Shown piece after piece: positions 12,350 through 25,081 of a stretch of DNA of 64,000 bases. Both the position numbers and the translations under genes were made by a program. Numbering within the stretch: position 1 is the stretch's first letter; each line of letters starts with the position of its first letter. Source of the stretch: Paramacrobiotus metropolitanus (Eukaryota; Tardigrada; Eutardigrada; Parachela; Macrobiotidae); NCBI RefSeq assembly GCF_019649055.1, contig NW_026570295.1, positions 372,001 through 436,000 on the forward strand. The letters are read 5' to 3'. The notes beneath the pieces are model-generated. The model saw only the letters and a program-made list of their open reading frames with translations, ran no database searches and had not been told where the DNA came from.

Positions 12350-13875
12350 AGTGTTAGTCTCGATTCAACATGGCAACAACACACACAGTGTAGAATTAGC
12401 AAGTTATTATTTATTCGAAGTGTCTCGGGGTCATGCTCCTGGATGGAGGTCATGAAAATATCAAGCTATATGCTGAGTTATCGCTTGTGCTGTACGCGGT
12501 GGTATAATAAATAAGTTCCAGGCTCGGGGCAGCAAAGTATTGCAATTCAGTACATACAAAGTATTCCAGTACAAAATATTGCAATTCCAATAAAAACGGT
12601 TGCGCCGAGACACTTCGGCTAACTACGTAATAGTAATAGTAACAAGATCTTAATGAAGTGCGAAAAAATTTCAAAGTCTGTAATGTCAAGAAAATATGAG
12701 CGGGTAAAGCAGCAACGGTCTAAGCTTTTACCTTTCTAAACGCTAAGGAGTTTCTAAAGCCATTTCCAAAAATACAACCTGTGCACACGGTCAGTGCCCG
12801 TGTTTTACCGTGTATCCAGCATTGACCGAATCGTTATTGTACTGAACCAAGAGTTGAGCCACTTTTCTAAGTTTCCTTTAAATTAGTCCACATGAAAAAT
12901 GCTAGAACCATGGTTCTGGGTAAAAACGATCTTCGTGATTATTTCAGTACGTTTTTATACGACCACCTCGTATATATTACAGTATTTGATGCGGACAGGA
13001 TCGGAATCCTAACGAGACCCCTGGTGCCCGTCTTTGCGTCCGAAATCTTATTTTACTCATGACTCCCCAACTGGATATAGCGCAAATAACGGTTGCGCTT
13101 TATCATTTCACACAATTCAATAAAACAACTCAAAAAATTGTTAACGTTAGCAGTTGTGAAAGCGCAAACTCTTTTAAATGCTCACGAATTTATAAGAGTT
13201 GTACGTTACGGCCCGTTTCCCTTGAAACGATATTTAAAATTTTGTAACGTATGTTAACAATTTAAATAGAACGTATCTTGATATTTAAGGTTAATGCCTG
13301 GGGAAAGCCTGCAGTGCAGAATGACATTTTCGTCATGCTCACTTGTAGGAAACAGTAGCAAAGAGTCTGCATAATCAGAACGACGAGCTCTAAATTCACA
13401 AGCTCAAGGTCAATGCATTAAGTGTCTGCAAAGTGTTGCAAAAGTCGGTAATCCAATTTCATAGCATCAGTAATAAATTAAATTACCGGCTCGAGTTTAC
13501 CGTAACGACGGTAAACATGTTGAAATTCGTGCTTTCACTTAATATTCATGTCGTAAAAATGTCATTATGAATTGTGTAATTACTGTTGATAGGGTCGTTT
13601 AAACGAACTCGTTACACTTACAGCTACAGATATTATAGCAGTTTAAAGAGGTAATACGAAACCGCGTTAGTGATACAACAAGGATTACTGGGTGTGCTAT
13701 ACAAGCCTAATGTTCCAAAATTCGCATTCGTTGTGATTTTGCTCTAATTAACTTGAGGCGCTTTTGTTCTACAGTCAAACCGTTAACCTTCATTCTACAC
13801 TAATCAAGGTTATGCAAAGCTGCGGAAGTTAACGCGCTCGCCAAGTTCGAATCGAGGTAGTACAGGTTGGCTCCA
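12350..13875. other. Intergenic region upstream of the cuticle gene
   Basis: No coding sequence or MAM relic seen after about 12,400. It probably contains the cuticle gene's regulatory region. Confidence 0.5.
13496..13517. repeat. Perfect 9-base inverted repeat upstream of the cuticle gene
   Basis: GTTTACCGT and ACGGTAAAC separated by four bases, about 380 bases before the TATA box. Could be a dimeric regulator site or chance; it shares GTTTACC with the hairpins near 3.0 and 5.0 kb. Confidence 0.5.
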
Positions 13876-13882
13876 TATAAAA
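13876..13882 (+). promoter_or_regulatory. TATA box of the cuticle protein gene
   Basis: TATAAAA lies 100 bases before the ATG. A plausible start site with the CAGTA initiator-like motif follows about 30 bases downstream, near 13,910. It is the only well-formed TATA box I found tied to a gene here. Confidence 0.65.
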
Positions 13883-13981
13883 GAACTGCGGATCCGGTGA
13901 AATAACCAGCAGTAACGTTCAAGCAGCCTAATTACCAGCAACTTTTTTCTGGGCATTAACGTTGATATTTTAACCGTCGCC

Positions 13982-14802
13982 ATGAAATCCGTCCTGGTTC
14001 TTCTTGCCGTGGTCGCAGTGGCATCTGCTGCCAGCCTTAAGGTAAACTGTTACCACAGTTTTTTTAAACACGTTTTCATGAACACCTAACAATGTTTAAT
14101 TCACTTCCCCTTTTTGCATGCAGGCCAAGCGCGCTGTGAAGACCCAGAATCCGTTGGCTTTTGCTGCACTGGACCAACTGCGCGGAAAATCCCGATTGAG
14201 CGTGCCCGACCAGTACAACCTGATCGCCACCGCCCAGGCCGGTCAAGACTACCCCAACAACGCTGTGATCGAGCAGGGATCTTTCGACTGCAGCAGCACC
14301 CATCAGCCCGGTTTCTATGCTGATCCTTCCGCGACTTCCCGATGCCAGAGTAAGTCTACCATGTGATTCTCTACAACAAATGTGCCGTTTAACAACTCTC
14401 TGTATTGCAGTCTTCCACCGCTGCGATGTCAACGGCAATCTGACGTCGTACCTGTGCCCCAACATGACTGTACGCCACCGCGCGCTCTCATTGGCTGACT
14501 GAATTCTGACGATCTGTCTTTGTTTACAGGTATTCAACCAGATCACCCTGGTCTGCAACTGGTGGTTCGACGTGGACTGCAGCAAGGCCGCCTCTTTCTA
14601 CGACTACTCCAACAGCCGTCTTTACCAGGGCGCCAATGTGCCGCTGCTGGATGACGTTGTCCGCAAACTGACCGGGGCTGTTGCTTCCGGAAGTGTGGAG
14701 GTCGCCGCGCCGGCTCCGGAGGAAGCCGCGCCTGCCGAGGCCCCGGCTGCTGAAGCAGCTCCGGAAGCGGCACCCGCTGAAGGCGAGGCTGCTGCTCAGT
14801 AG
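13982..14802 (+). CDS. CPAP1-like cuticle protein with one type-2 chitin-binding domain
   Basis: Four exons: 13982-14041, 14124-14349, 14411-14469, 14530-14802, with introns of 82, 61 and 60 bases, all GT-AG and in phase; 205 residues. Residues 1-17 are a signal peptide (MKSVLVLLAVVAVASAA). Residues 76-132 form a ChtBD2/peritrophin-A domain with six cysteines (76, 94, 100, 111, 124, 132) at family-typical spacing, and aromatic residues around GFYADP and CNWWFDVDC. The preceding QDYPN and following AASFYDYSN are typical of the arthropod CPAP1 cuticle proteins. The tail (about 172-205) is an Ala/Pro/Glu repeat. Likely secreted and chitin-binding in cuticle. It is transcribed towards the decayed MAM copy B. 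The start is fixed by the signal peptide and an upstream TATA box. Confidence 0.93.
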
Positions 14803-14966
14803 ATGAGGCGGACGTGACCTTTGGACTGCTTGCTCGCTGAGTCGCTGTCGACCTCCGATCATGCGTTTCCTACATTGCACAGATTTTGTAAAAACGACCT
14901 GAAACTTTTGAACAATGAATGTGATCGCTGTACGAATGATGCTTTGAGCTTGATGGAAAAACAAGG

Positions 14967-14972
14967 AATAAA
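14967..14972 (+). terminator. Polyadenylation signal of the cuticle protein gene
   Basis: AATAAA stands 165 bases after the stop codon. The same signal and surrounding 3' UTR are kept in the truncated copy near 31.06 kb, which suggests this is the used signal. Confidence 0.7.
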
Positions 14973-15656
14973 TCAACCGACCAATTGCGGGTTCTCAATG
15001 GTTGCAGCTGGCTCGTTTGAGCTCGTTAGTAATTCAAAACAGCGAAGACATAAGCAGAAATCTGAAACCAATGACACCGGCTCATAACTGCCAAGAAATA
15101 CGATTCTGAAATTGGAAATAACACTACTGACCGTGTAAGTTGTGATTAATGTTTTCGAGAAATATTCATACGATATATATACACAAAATACACTGTAGTT
15201 ATCTGATAAGAAATACCGCTGTATTCGGCAGCAGACTTCAACGGGCTGTGCTTGCAGAAATTATTTAAAAATTATTGATAACTTAAACAGTTCTGTATGC
15301 GCTATGCACGATTTGTAGGATATACTGGGCGACTGACTCGTACGATGGAGTAATAATATCTTTAAGCAAGTACATTTTGCTTTTTTACAGCTGTATACGG
15401 AACATACGTATAAATATGCATATGCGTTTATATGTACATATGCATTTTAATTTATATTTTGCATTCAATAAATTTTTCAATTTAAACGCAGTATGAGTAA
15501 TCCATAACCTGAAATTCCCAGGAACCTCCACGGTACCGTCGACCGGCATAGACTCGACATTTGCCACCGGGAAGTAATATTCTGTCATTTGTCTTCCTGC
15601 GAATCCTTGTAAATTCATTAAGACCACAGCAAAAAGTATATACACACGCAGCGTAC

Positions 15657-17262
15657 CGGTCTCGCTTTCGAGACTGATCTCGTCGATGCCGGTCCAGCTG
15701 TCGAGGCGGGTGAAGTGGCTCTCCAGGATCAGCTGACAACGGCTGGCGTCGGCCCCGTCCGCCTGTCGGATGCTGATGACCGCACGCTGCCACACGCCGA
15801 TGTCGCCGTGGCCGGTGTGCCAGACGGAAGTGGTGGGGAAGGCGTCGCTGACAGCCAAATACGAGCTGATACCTGGTACGAATCGTCCGCTAGTTCGGTA
15901 GTAAAACTCGATAAAACTAGAGAAAAATACTTATGACTTTGCACGCAACTGTCATGGCCGACCATTAACAGATGAAGTCCCGACAATAATATGCACGTGT
16001 AAAATCAGTTTAATTAATTAATTAATTAATGCAATTAGTCAGCCATCCGGAAAGCTCATACATAAATTTGCGCTTTCACAGTAAGAATCTGTTAAATGAA
16101 CACGTCTATATCCATTTTCTTGCAAATTTACCATTTCATTCATTTCGGATTTACTTATTTCAAATGTCATGGCTGAAAGCTTGCAAATACTGTAGATATA
16201 TTTACGGTTTTACTGAATATGTAAATTTAAGTTAAGGTCATTCCCAACCACTGCCGGGATGTATGGTGTACCTCAATGTTAAACGGCTGACTGCAGTCGG
16301 AATCCAGATTGGCACTCCTCAGACGCGCCACACGGCTGGCGGGGTAGGGAACCGCTTGCGCAAAGAAGCGCCCACGGTAAGCGGCGACGATACAGCTGCC
16401 GACGCTCTCCGTCACGAACCTCTGGGATATGTGGGGGTTGGGGTCCAGGTTGCGCCACGACTACGAGCACAGTGTTTTGTTCTCGAAGTCACAGCTGATG
16501 GGCCCGTTCCACGCCGGTGCTACATTGAACCGACCAATAAAATAAAGCGGCAAAAAACTGAATTTTCTATTCTTTTAAAATATTTATATCGCACATTGTC
16601 TTCATATCAAGCGATGTACATATTATCGTGTTACACGTAATTATCGGCTTGGGCTAGTACGTCACTTCACTACGATATCGCTGTAGAATTTAAATGTAAA
16701 TGCTCTGTGCAGGCACTTATCGTGTGCGTTTTCGCACTGGCCTTGCTATCATCAGATTTTTTTTATATTTATTTCCGTTCTTAATCAATATTCAAAAAAG
16801 ATACAGTAGAAACAATTTTTAACCCATATAAATTAAATTATGTGATTTTTTATTTAAAAATTAAAACATTTTAATTCATACTAAGTTACATAACAAAGGG
16901 CGGAGTGCGCAGTTCGGCGGTGACGGTGTCGTTGCGCACAGAACGGTCCTTCACTTCATCCAGGTACTGTACATGTAGCCACGACCTGTATTAATGTTAA
17001 ATATTCATACCCCAGTTTTTGCTAACATACTTTTTAACATTAAGGGAGTTTATATCTGTTTCAGATTAGTTTTCTTCGTCGTTATTATGTCATTCTTTTT
17101 ACTGCCGAATTTTTCTGATAGATTTTGCAGTGCTTATAACCGGGTTCAGAGTACTAGTGCTAAAGTAGGTTTGTAATGCGTTGGTTTATCATTATGAAAA
17201 ATGCTGACTGATCAAAAACGCACCTGACTGAGCATCCGTTGGTCCTGAGCATCCGTCGGTTT
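15657..17262 (-). pseudogene. Copy B 3' end: bits of block 3 c domain and the b domain of block 4
   Basis: Only short remnants of the c-domain exons remain (17,222-17,262 and 16,897-16,985). The b-type exons 16519-16272 and 15906-15657 remain largely open, with FNIE and SLESETG ends still readable. After 15,657 the match to the MAM gene stops and the cuticle gene's downstream flank begins, so the last 10 kb or so of the MAM gene (d to i, stalk, membrane, tail) is missing here. Confidence 0.78.
16011..16030. repeat. AATT microsatellite
   Basis: About five TTAA/AATT units in an intron of copy B. Confidence 0.85.
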
Positions 17263-17565
17263 CAATGTGTTATGCTGAATCACTAACTATCGTCCATACA
17301 GTAAATATTACGTACTAAATTTCAATTCTAACATGTTTTTCCGCAGATTTTCTCTTGGCTAAGTAAAGAAGAATGCAATCCATAAATCTGTTGTTGATGT
17401 ATCAGTGAATGCATTTGCTGAAACAAATTAAAAAAAAGGAATAAAATTGTCTGCCAAACATACAGGGCCGTGAATTTCAACTCGTTCCAAAACTTAGAAT
17501 CACATTTTAGTTTAGCAAAATAAAACGTTTCGAAGGGATTATTAGCAGGTTAGAAGGCGACTTAC

Positions 17566-20500
17566 GCAGCGTAACCGGAGGTTCCGTGGTGGTCAAGCCG
17601 GACGGTGTCGGGCTGGTCAGATAGGGAACAGTGTTGTGCGGAATCGCATCCGGACAGGTTTCTGTCGGGATGATCGCGTCGGATCCCTCGCCCAACAGGA
17701 CCACATGGTCCAGACCGATGTAGAAAGCTCGCGAATTGAATCACGCTTCAAACGCCAACTAAAACAGCAACAAAAACATTCCAGAATAAAAATGAAAAAT
17801 AATCACAATAGTAACCAAAATATTCAGTAAAATATTTCAAAAATCACGGAAAGCCGTCGTGACCTTGGCGGGATCGTTGAAACAGAGGGGCGCCACGTCA
17901 TTAACGCAGAGCTGGTTGAGCTTGTCGGTTTCCCATATCAAAAGCGCTCGTCCGCGCGGATGGCGAATAGTTGCAGCGAGTGGATGCCGTGGCCGTAAGC
18001 GCGGTAATAGAAGGTCAAGACGCTGCGGACAGCGCGATACGAGTGATGATGCTGCGAGTGATGAGGGTGGCGGACTGGTTGAGAGAGGGGAGGGAGCTGC
18101 TGCTGACCAGCATGTAGCCTTCGTTGTCGTCGGTGATGCCGTAGCCGGGGGGACCGGGCGCCAGCCATCGGTCGACTGCCAGCCGCACGTCTCAAAGTCC
18201 TCGAAATCGCAGGTGACGTTGGTGGATTGCGGCTCCGGGATAAGCGGTTCACGGGATTCTGAAACAGTATAAATCAGTGTCATCGTAACTATTGAACTAT
18301 AAAAGTATCAATAAATTATCAAATTTATTTTTAAAAATTTTTAATGTCCTGGTCGACAAAAGTGTCATAAACAAACTGCCTAAATTAAATTAGAATATAA
18401 TTTATGCAGTAATAAATGTAATCAAAACAAAAACGGACCGCGCTGTATTAGTGCTTGGCAGTTATAAATTCAAGCAGTAAAAAACTCAACTTATTTCACA
18501 TTCATTTAGGAAATTACAAAAAACACACTGATATTCAAGCATAAACTTTGAACGACAGTGACAGTACATAAAGCCCGGTAGCTTCTTGAAAAAATACGAT
18601 TGCTTATGCTATAATTCGAAGCTTCCCTTTTAATATAGCAGAAACCGACGCCGAGGGAAAGCCTACGCACTACAATCTTTCTCCAACGCCTAAACCTCGA
18701 TTCAACATATTAACGCTTCAAGTGTTTACCATTACGAAAGCCGTTCTTATTTTCTCTGGACTGTTACCACGCATTTTTATTTAGACGATATTTATGACAA
18801 TGTTTATTTGGGTAGTGTCTTCTTTTTCGTAGTTTCAGTCATAACGCATTGAGATGTTGGCTCATACAGCTGCGTACTGAACACAGCCACATAAAACTTA
18901 ACTGGCATGCCCTCAGATTTCGTGGAGGCCATTTCATCAGTAGCGGCAAACGAGCCCTCGATACGGTGATTAACATGGCATGGTCTCGTTGCGGCATGGT
19001 GATTAGCGTAGTCTCGCTGCGGGGTAGACCGACCTTCTGACGGATGAAGTGCCAGGTCAGGGGGTTCACCAAATCTTCGGCGTTGTTCGTTTCGCACGCC
19101 ACCCCGACCAATCCGTTCCCGAGAGCTGGTTCGTGAATCTGCAGTTCCAACTGCGTTCCGGCACCCAACAGGTACCAGAAGGTCACCTCTACAGTTGTTT
19201 CTTCTCGATCCAGCAGTGATAAAGGTCGGGTGAAGAGTTCCGAGAAGCCCTCGAGGTGTTCGGCGGAGACATAGCCGTTGCCGGCCTGGGCGGCCACTCC
19301 GTGGTAGGAGCGGTTGAAGTTCTCGATGAAGTTGACGCCGATCCATCCCGGACACAGGCCCACGTCGAAGGAGCAGGTGGCCGCCTCGACGATGGCCAGG
19401 GGCTGTTGGACAGTGGTGGCGATGGTGGGCGGGAGGACGTTGCCGTTCTCGCCGGCCAGGACGACGCGGTCCACGGCGATCTGCAGGCGCCGCGCTGGAT
19501 GTAGCGGGCTTGGATGATTAACTGGATGCGGGAGCTGGAGGGGCGGTCGAAGTCGATGACGGCGCGGGTCCAGTCGATGGCGCCCGAGCCGGCGGCCCAG
19601 ATGGGCGGGGCCGGGAGTTGGTTGGAGGTGGCCACGTAGACGGCGACGTTACGGCCGCTTGTTCGGTAGAAAAACTACAAAGGAAATCCAGGTACAGTAA
19701 ACGAATAAGAAACAAATGCGTGGAAAAAATTTCAATGATTTCATTTACAAGTGTATTTACGACTTTTCCGAATATTTTAGTATCAATGCGATCCATTAAT
19801 GCGATACTCTCGCCTGCCACAATACTACGTTCGGTGTAGCAGAAGCAGTAATTATTTTGATCTGCGTCACAGACTGCATGCGCTGAATTTATCCATGAAT
19901 ATTCGACATGTTCTAAGTTTAACTTCCATGTCACGACATTTTTTAAGCAAACAAATAAATAAAAGTAGGTTCACTTTTATGCGCCCGGAAATTTTCCGGG
20001 CGCATTCCATTTTCTAATTCAACATTACCTACTCAATAACTCCTATGACGGAAATAGTAGCGATGGCTTACTTCGATGTGGAAGTGGTTGGACGAGGCGT
20101 TCACGATATTGGCCGAGGCCAAGATTCGCGCTGACCGACCGCGCCGAGCGGACGGTTTCGTTGCCCATGGTGGCGCCGACAAAGAAATTGCCCGGTTCCG
20201 CTTCGAACACTATGCTGAAGTTGGTCTGTCCGATGCGAAGGAGCGGTGTGCACGGCGGCTGCACTATCGGCGTTCTGCCAGCCGCACATGTCCGCGTAAG
20301 CGCTTCACCGAAATCACAACTGATCGTGCCGGGGATCGGTTCCGCTGCAGGCATTCGAAGTACAAGCAGTCAATAATTATTAATTGCCACCCAAAAAGTT
20401 CTACCCACAGCTCAGATATTTTGGAAAACATGTGTTCACAAAAACACGATAAAAATGCTGGTAATTATTTTTGCAGCTGTGCAAAAAATTAATCATAACA

Positions 20501-21993
20501 AATTTTACGGTATTCTGTAAATTTTAATCTGATGTAGGTTTATAGCTAATGTAGCTGCGCAAAATCTTTAACAGCCACGGTACTACGTTGGAATGCATTA
20601 ACAGCGCATTTGCTATGTATCTGATAACACATTCCATAACGAGCCGTTCACCATCTTCATAAACTTGATTAATCAGTAATTGCTAATCATTCAGCATTCG
20701 ATATTGCACTTAACAATATGTAGCTTACGTATAATAATGGGTGCCGGTGTGGTCGGTCCCGTGGTCAACCCGGAATCGGTAGTGATGGTTTGGGAGGTGG
20801 AGTACAGATCCAGCGCCGGGCATTGCGAAGTCGGTGCGTTCGTGTCGGGATCCTCGTTCAAGATTACGTGGTCGATGGCCACGTAGATCTACGCCTTAAA
20901 CACCAACTGTAACCGAAACCGCATATGAACGACAAGATTTGTGGACTATTTCAAAGTCAATAACAGGTCAAACCGTCAAACATTACTAAGGCAGTAAGGC
21001 CCAAGGGCCGTCTCAACGCCAAGCTCACCCTTTCTAGTGACAATTAGGCAAACTGTGAAAAAAATATTAAATAACTGACAAATAGACAGACATTTGATAA
21101 ACTACGGATTCATCAACCAGGAATTCACAGTGACTTTAGACTGTCTGCCACAACACTACGTTTGCTGCAACACTACCTCGTTAATCACAACCAGCAAATT
21201 AAGAATTAAAAAACAATAAATTAAAAAAAGCTTAATTTACTTAATTAATCACCGTCATTTTAACATATCGGTCACATGTCAAAAGATCAACTCATACCAC
21301 AACAGGATCGTTGAAGCAGACGGACACCAGCGTGTACAGCCACTCCCGCGACGCATCCCCAGTTTCCCACAGCAGGAACCGCTGGTTGCCGGCCTGTTCG
21401 CCGTACAGTCGCAGATGCTCGATCCCGTATCCGAAGGCGCGGTAGGCGAAGGCCATGCTGCTGTTGACGTGTGGGAATGCTTTGGAGCGCATCTCGAGGG
21501 TGTCGGTGATGGTGGTGACGTCCTGGCTGTCCGCCACGAGGTAGCCTTCGCTGTCGTCGTTATACACGGCGTACGGACCGACACCGTACGATCCGTTGAT
21601 GGCTCACCAGCTGAAGGCCAGCCAACTGGGCGGCTGCCAGCCACAGGTGGCGCCACACTGGAAGCCGCGGTCACACCCGTGTGCCTTCTGCAGGAAATGC
21701 AATTCAAATCAGACGGCTGGTGATGCCGGCGATGGCGCCGTCGAAGGGCGCGTCGCGGGAGCGCGCCGTCATGTAGTTATCGACGTCGTCAGGGGCCGAT
21801 TGGACGTGCCAGTCGATGCCCAGACCGTTGTTGGTCCAGCCCCACAAGTCGCTCTCGAATCGCAGCTGATGGTCGTCGCGGCCTGGCCGGGGCACATGAA
21901 GGTGTCGGGCGGGATGGCACCTTCGTCTTCCAGCTCGAGGGCGTCGAAGGCGACGACGTGGTCTGGCAGGATGAAGCCGGCAGAAAATTCCAG
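17566..21993 (-). pseudogene. Copy B exons equivalent to part of f and the a-b-c-a series
   Basis: The relic of exon 55744 is cut off near 21,712 and abuts the relic of exon 51962 within about 20 bases, so g, h and i are deleted. The a-type opening has a one-base deletion over the first cysteine. The b-type exon 20344-20072 is one base short just after its opening CGW. The fused b-c exon 19674-18911 has a two-base insertion near 19,485 and a GC instead of GT donor. The a-type 18258-17864 is 12 bases short and changes frame internally. The 17758-17566 exon is the same length as its partner (193 nt). Confidence 0.8.
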
Positions 21994-22289
21994 CTGTTGA
22001 GAATAAAACACTCACTGTATTCAAAGTTCATAATAAAAGTAATAAGTGGAAAATTATCTGCAACTGATTTTTAACAATATTCATACACAGCCATTAGCCG
22101 CATAGAAAAATCGTTAGTAAAATAAAAAAATTAACAAAAACTGGTAAAATGAACGAAAAATACATATCAAATACAAGGCATATATTCTACTATTAAATAC
22201 AACTATACAAGTACTTGCAGTAATAATAATAAATCAAAATTTTTTACGAAACCTTTGTAACCCGCTTTCTGAAATAAGTGTCACCGCAC

Positions 22290-25081
22290 ATAGAATTCCG
22301 CTGAGTCGCACCAGACAACTTCCGCTCGCTTCCACTGATCGGTATTTCCTCCAGTCTCTTCCCACAACACATTGAACTCCAGTCCATTCATGCCCAATTT
22401 CGTCTTGGTCAGTCTGACAAAATCCACTCCGTGTCCGCGTGCATGGTACCAGAAGGAGAATTTTCCGTCGCGCTCCAACTTGACCGCGCCGTTGGCCACC
22501 AAGCGGGCCACTTCATCGCTCTTCAGTCGCTGATTGGCCGCGGCATACACGAACCACGTGCCCTGCGCGGCACTGCCGATGACTCCACTGTCAGTAGCTT
22601 TCTCCACGGTCTGTGCGCGGCGGAAGCATAGATTTTTTCCCACCTGTAGGTGATAAGTATCATTCTAGTGATAATTATCATAGGATAATGATAATTATCC
22701 TTATTCTAGTGATAATTATCACCAGAATAATCTGTGGCAGATTAATCTAACGAATTACGGAATTAATTTTTCTGTGCATAATAATCTCCTAATGAATCAA
22801 TTTCAGCAAAGAACCCACCAGATTTAATACAGACTTCCAGAAAATACAGTAACTAAAAAAATAATGGAAATTAGGAAAAAAACATCTATTTTAACCATTC
22901 CATCACCTAGAGGCTAGAATCTATGTAAAAGTTTTCGAAAACCTATTGAAGAAACATGTATCTTCAAATTTTATTTCATTTCTAATCAAATTTCCTTTCA
23001 CGTCGTTTCGAAAACGGCACAAACGAGATCTCATTAACTATATAGCTGCCCATAGACTACGGTTGTGGTAACATACGTAGATGGGGCCATAAAACTGCAC
23101 GTCGATTCGTAGGCTGCGCCACAACTTTTATCTCATTAAATTAAATATTAAATAAAACAATTAAACTTTCGAAATATAATCATGAAAATTTCTAACAGCC
23201 TGATAAGGTCATATTTCGTCCAGCAGAGACTTGAGCAAGGGATCTATTTATTATAAGATGAAGCTGAAAATACTTGACCTCGGTGGTCCAGCCGCACATG
23301 CCATCCTCAAAATCACAGGTCAAAATGGGCGACGGACACTGCGGACTGAAGCCGGGCGGGGCCGGTTCGATCTCCCCGGTCAACTCGAAATCGTCCACCT
23401 GCACACCCGCCACCGTGGACTCGAAGACCAGCTGGTACCCCGGGTCCTGGCAGATGACGACGTCCATCCGCTGCCACGAGGTGGCGTTGCTGCGGGGCGC
23501 GTGCCAGATCTCGTGCTCTTCATTGAAGACCTTCACCTTCAGCTTGGGGGTGCCGTGGCCGGCCTCGTGGTTCCCGTAGTAAAAGGACAGGCGGGTGGGG
23601 TTGGGCACCTGTTGGTAGCCGTAATTTTCAAACAATTTCGAAACGATCTCAAAAACAAATTAATATAAGTAAAATAAATTCAAAGGTCAGTCGCTGTTGT
23701 TCTTCACCAACGATTGCAAGCTTTACGAATCACGAAGCCAAGTTCAATTTTGCCAAGAAAGCAATATGTAACTCTTCGAAGTGTGACTGCAACCCTACCT
23801 GCTGGTGGATGGTGTCGGCGATTAAACGGGCAGTGCCGGACAATTCCCAGACGTTGTCGGATTGGGTGGCCATGAAGTAGCTGCCGGCCACGCGGGTGCG
23901 TCGCCAGTTGAGGCCGATGGATTCTTCGTCGTGCCAGCCCCAGGTCCCGCTCTCGAACTGCAGGCTTTCGCGGGTGTGCGGTCCCACTGTACGCAACGTG
24001 TCAGTATGTTAAAGACCAAATTGCGTACTGCCAGACGATCAGGGCTACATTAAGCATGCACCACTGGGTGCTTAGAACTGTGCATTAATATTACCCAGTC
24101 GTCCCATATCCCTCCCGCTGCAATGGGAGGAGCAGAATATTGGAAAATCGCATACTACAATTAATGTATGCTGCTGACAGACAACAATAATATCGTAGAG
24201 AAGGGGAGTTACATTTAAGGATATCAGCAGTTGACGTGATCGATGATTACAAATTACGAAACTACATAAATATAAATATGTTCTGTATATGGAATAAACT
24301 TTTTCCCTTTCATTATTCTCCAGTTTTACGTTAATAAATTCCCGCCAACCTCTTCGGTAGCCGGAAGGTGGCATAATTTAACTGCGCTTGCACACTCTGT
24401 AATTTTTTACGACGAATATTACTCGGTCGTAACGAGCAAAATTATAATTCGTCTCAATTTGAAGCTAACGCTACAAACATATGGATTAGATAGTAAAAAA
24501 ATCTACTTCCTTTGATCTTACTTCCTTTTGACTCAGATGAAACGAATCACTAAATCAGCAATTACAGTATTGAGTTCTGCATCCTGCAAGGAGGTTTCGT
24601 TGCGTTACGGTGCCACCTTTCTACAAAACCGTCTTAACCACAATATTTACTGCTGCGACTTCTGTTAATATGCTTTATTTTGTAATACTGGCTTATCGTT
24701 ATTGCGCGTGGTGATGACCTCATCCAGTCCGACATGCGCGAAGGTGTTACTGGGGGTGACGCGGAACACCAGGGAGCGGGTGTCTTGGAAGCAGAGGTGC
24801 AGTGACCTGGCGCCAGCGTCGCTGGTAGTTGGCGGAGACGCTGTGCGTCACTTTCCAGACGCTGTTCTCCTCCGGCTGGTCGCTCCACCACTCGTCGGCG
24901 CTCTTGCTGTACACCTGGAAGGTGGCCGTGCCGTAGCCGAAGTAGTACCAGAAGGACAGTGTCGCCGAGCGGGTGTGGTTGTGGCTAGCGTCGCTGGCGG
25001 TGAACGCCGGGGTCTGCAGTTCGGCGAAGCGGCCCTCCGCGCTCAGGATGCCCTCGTTCTCCACGTAGACGAATCCATGAC
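22290..25081 (-). pseudogene. Copy B exons equivalent to the c, d and e domains of block 1
   Basis: The 25081-24699 exon has lost four bases and its donor is ATAAGC instead of GTAAGC. The 23986-23799 exon lacks 21 bases, including the first cysteine of domain d, and reads TWGW for TCGW. In contrast 23608-23279 (330 nt) and 22643-22290 (354 nt) are the same length as their intact partners and fully open. Across the latter I count about ten amino-acid differences in roughly 118. Just upstream of 22643 is a short tandem of palindromic AT-rich units (22,655-22,730). Confidence 0.8.
22662..22721. repeat. Palindromic AT-rich repeat pair
   Basis: ATTCTAGTGATAATTATCA occurs at 22662-22680 and 22703-22721, each holding the palindrome TGATAATTATCA, with a third palindromic variant between them. 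Absent from the equivalent place in the intact gene. Confidence 0.75.

Noticed and set aside
14572-14976. Minus-strand frames over the cuticle gene tail
   Set aside because: They mirror the Ala/Pro/Glu codons of exon 4; the plus strand has signal peptide, domain cysteines and splice sites.
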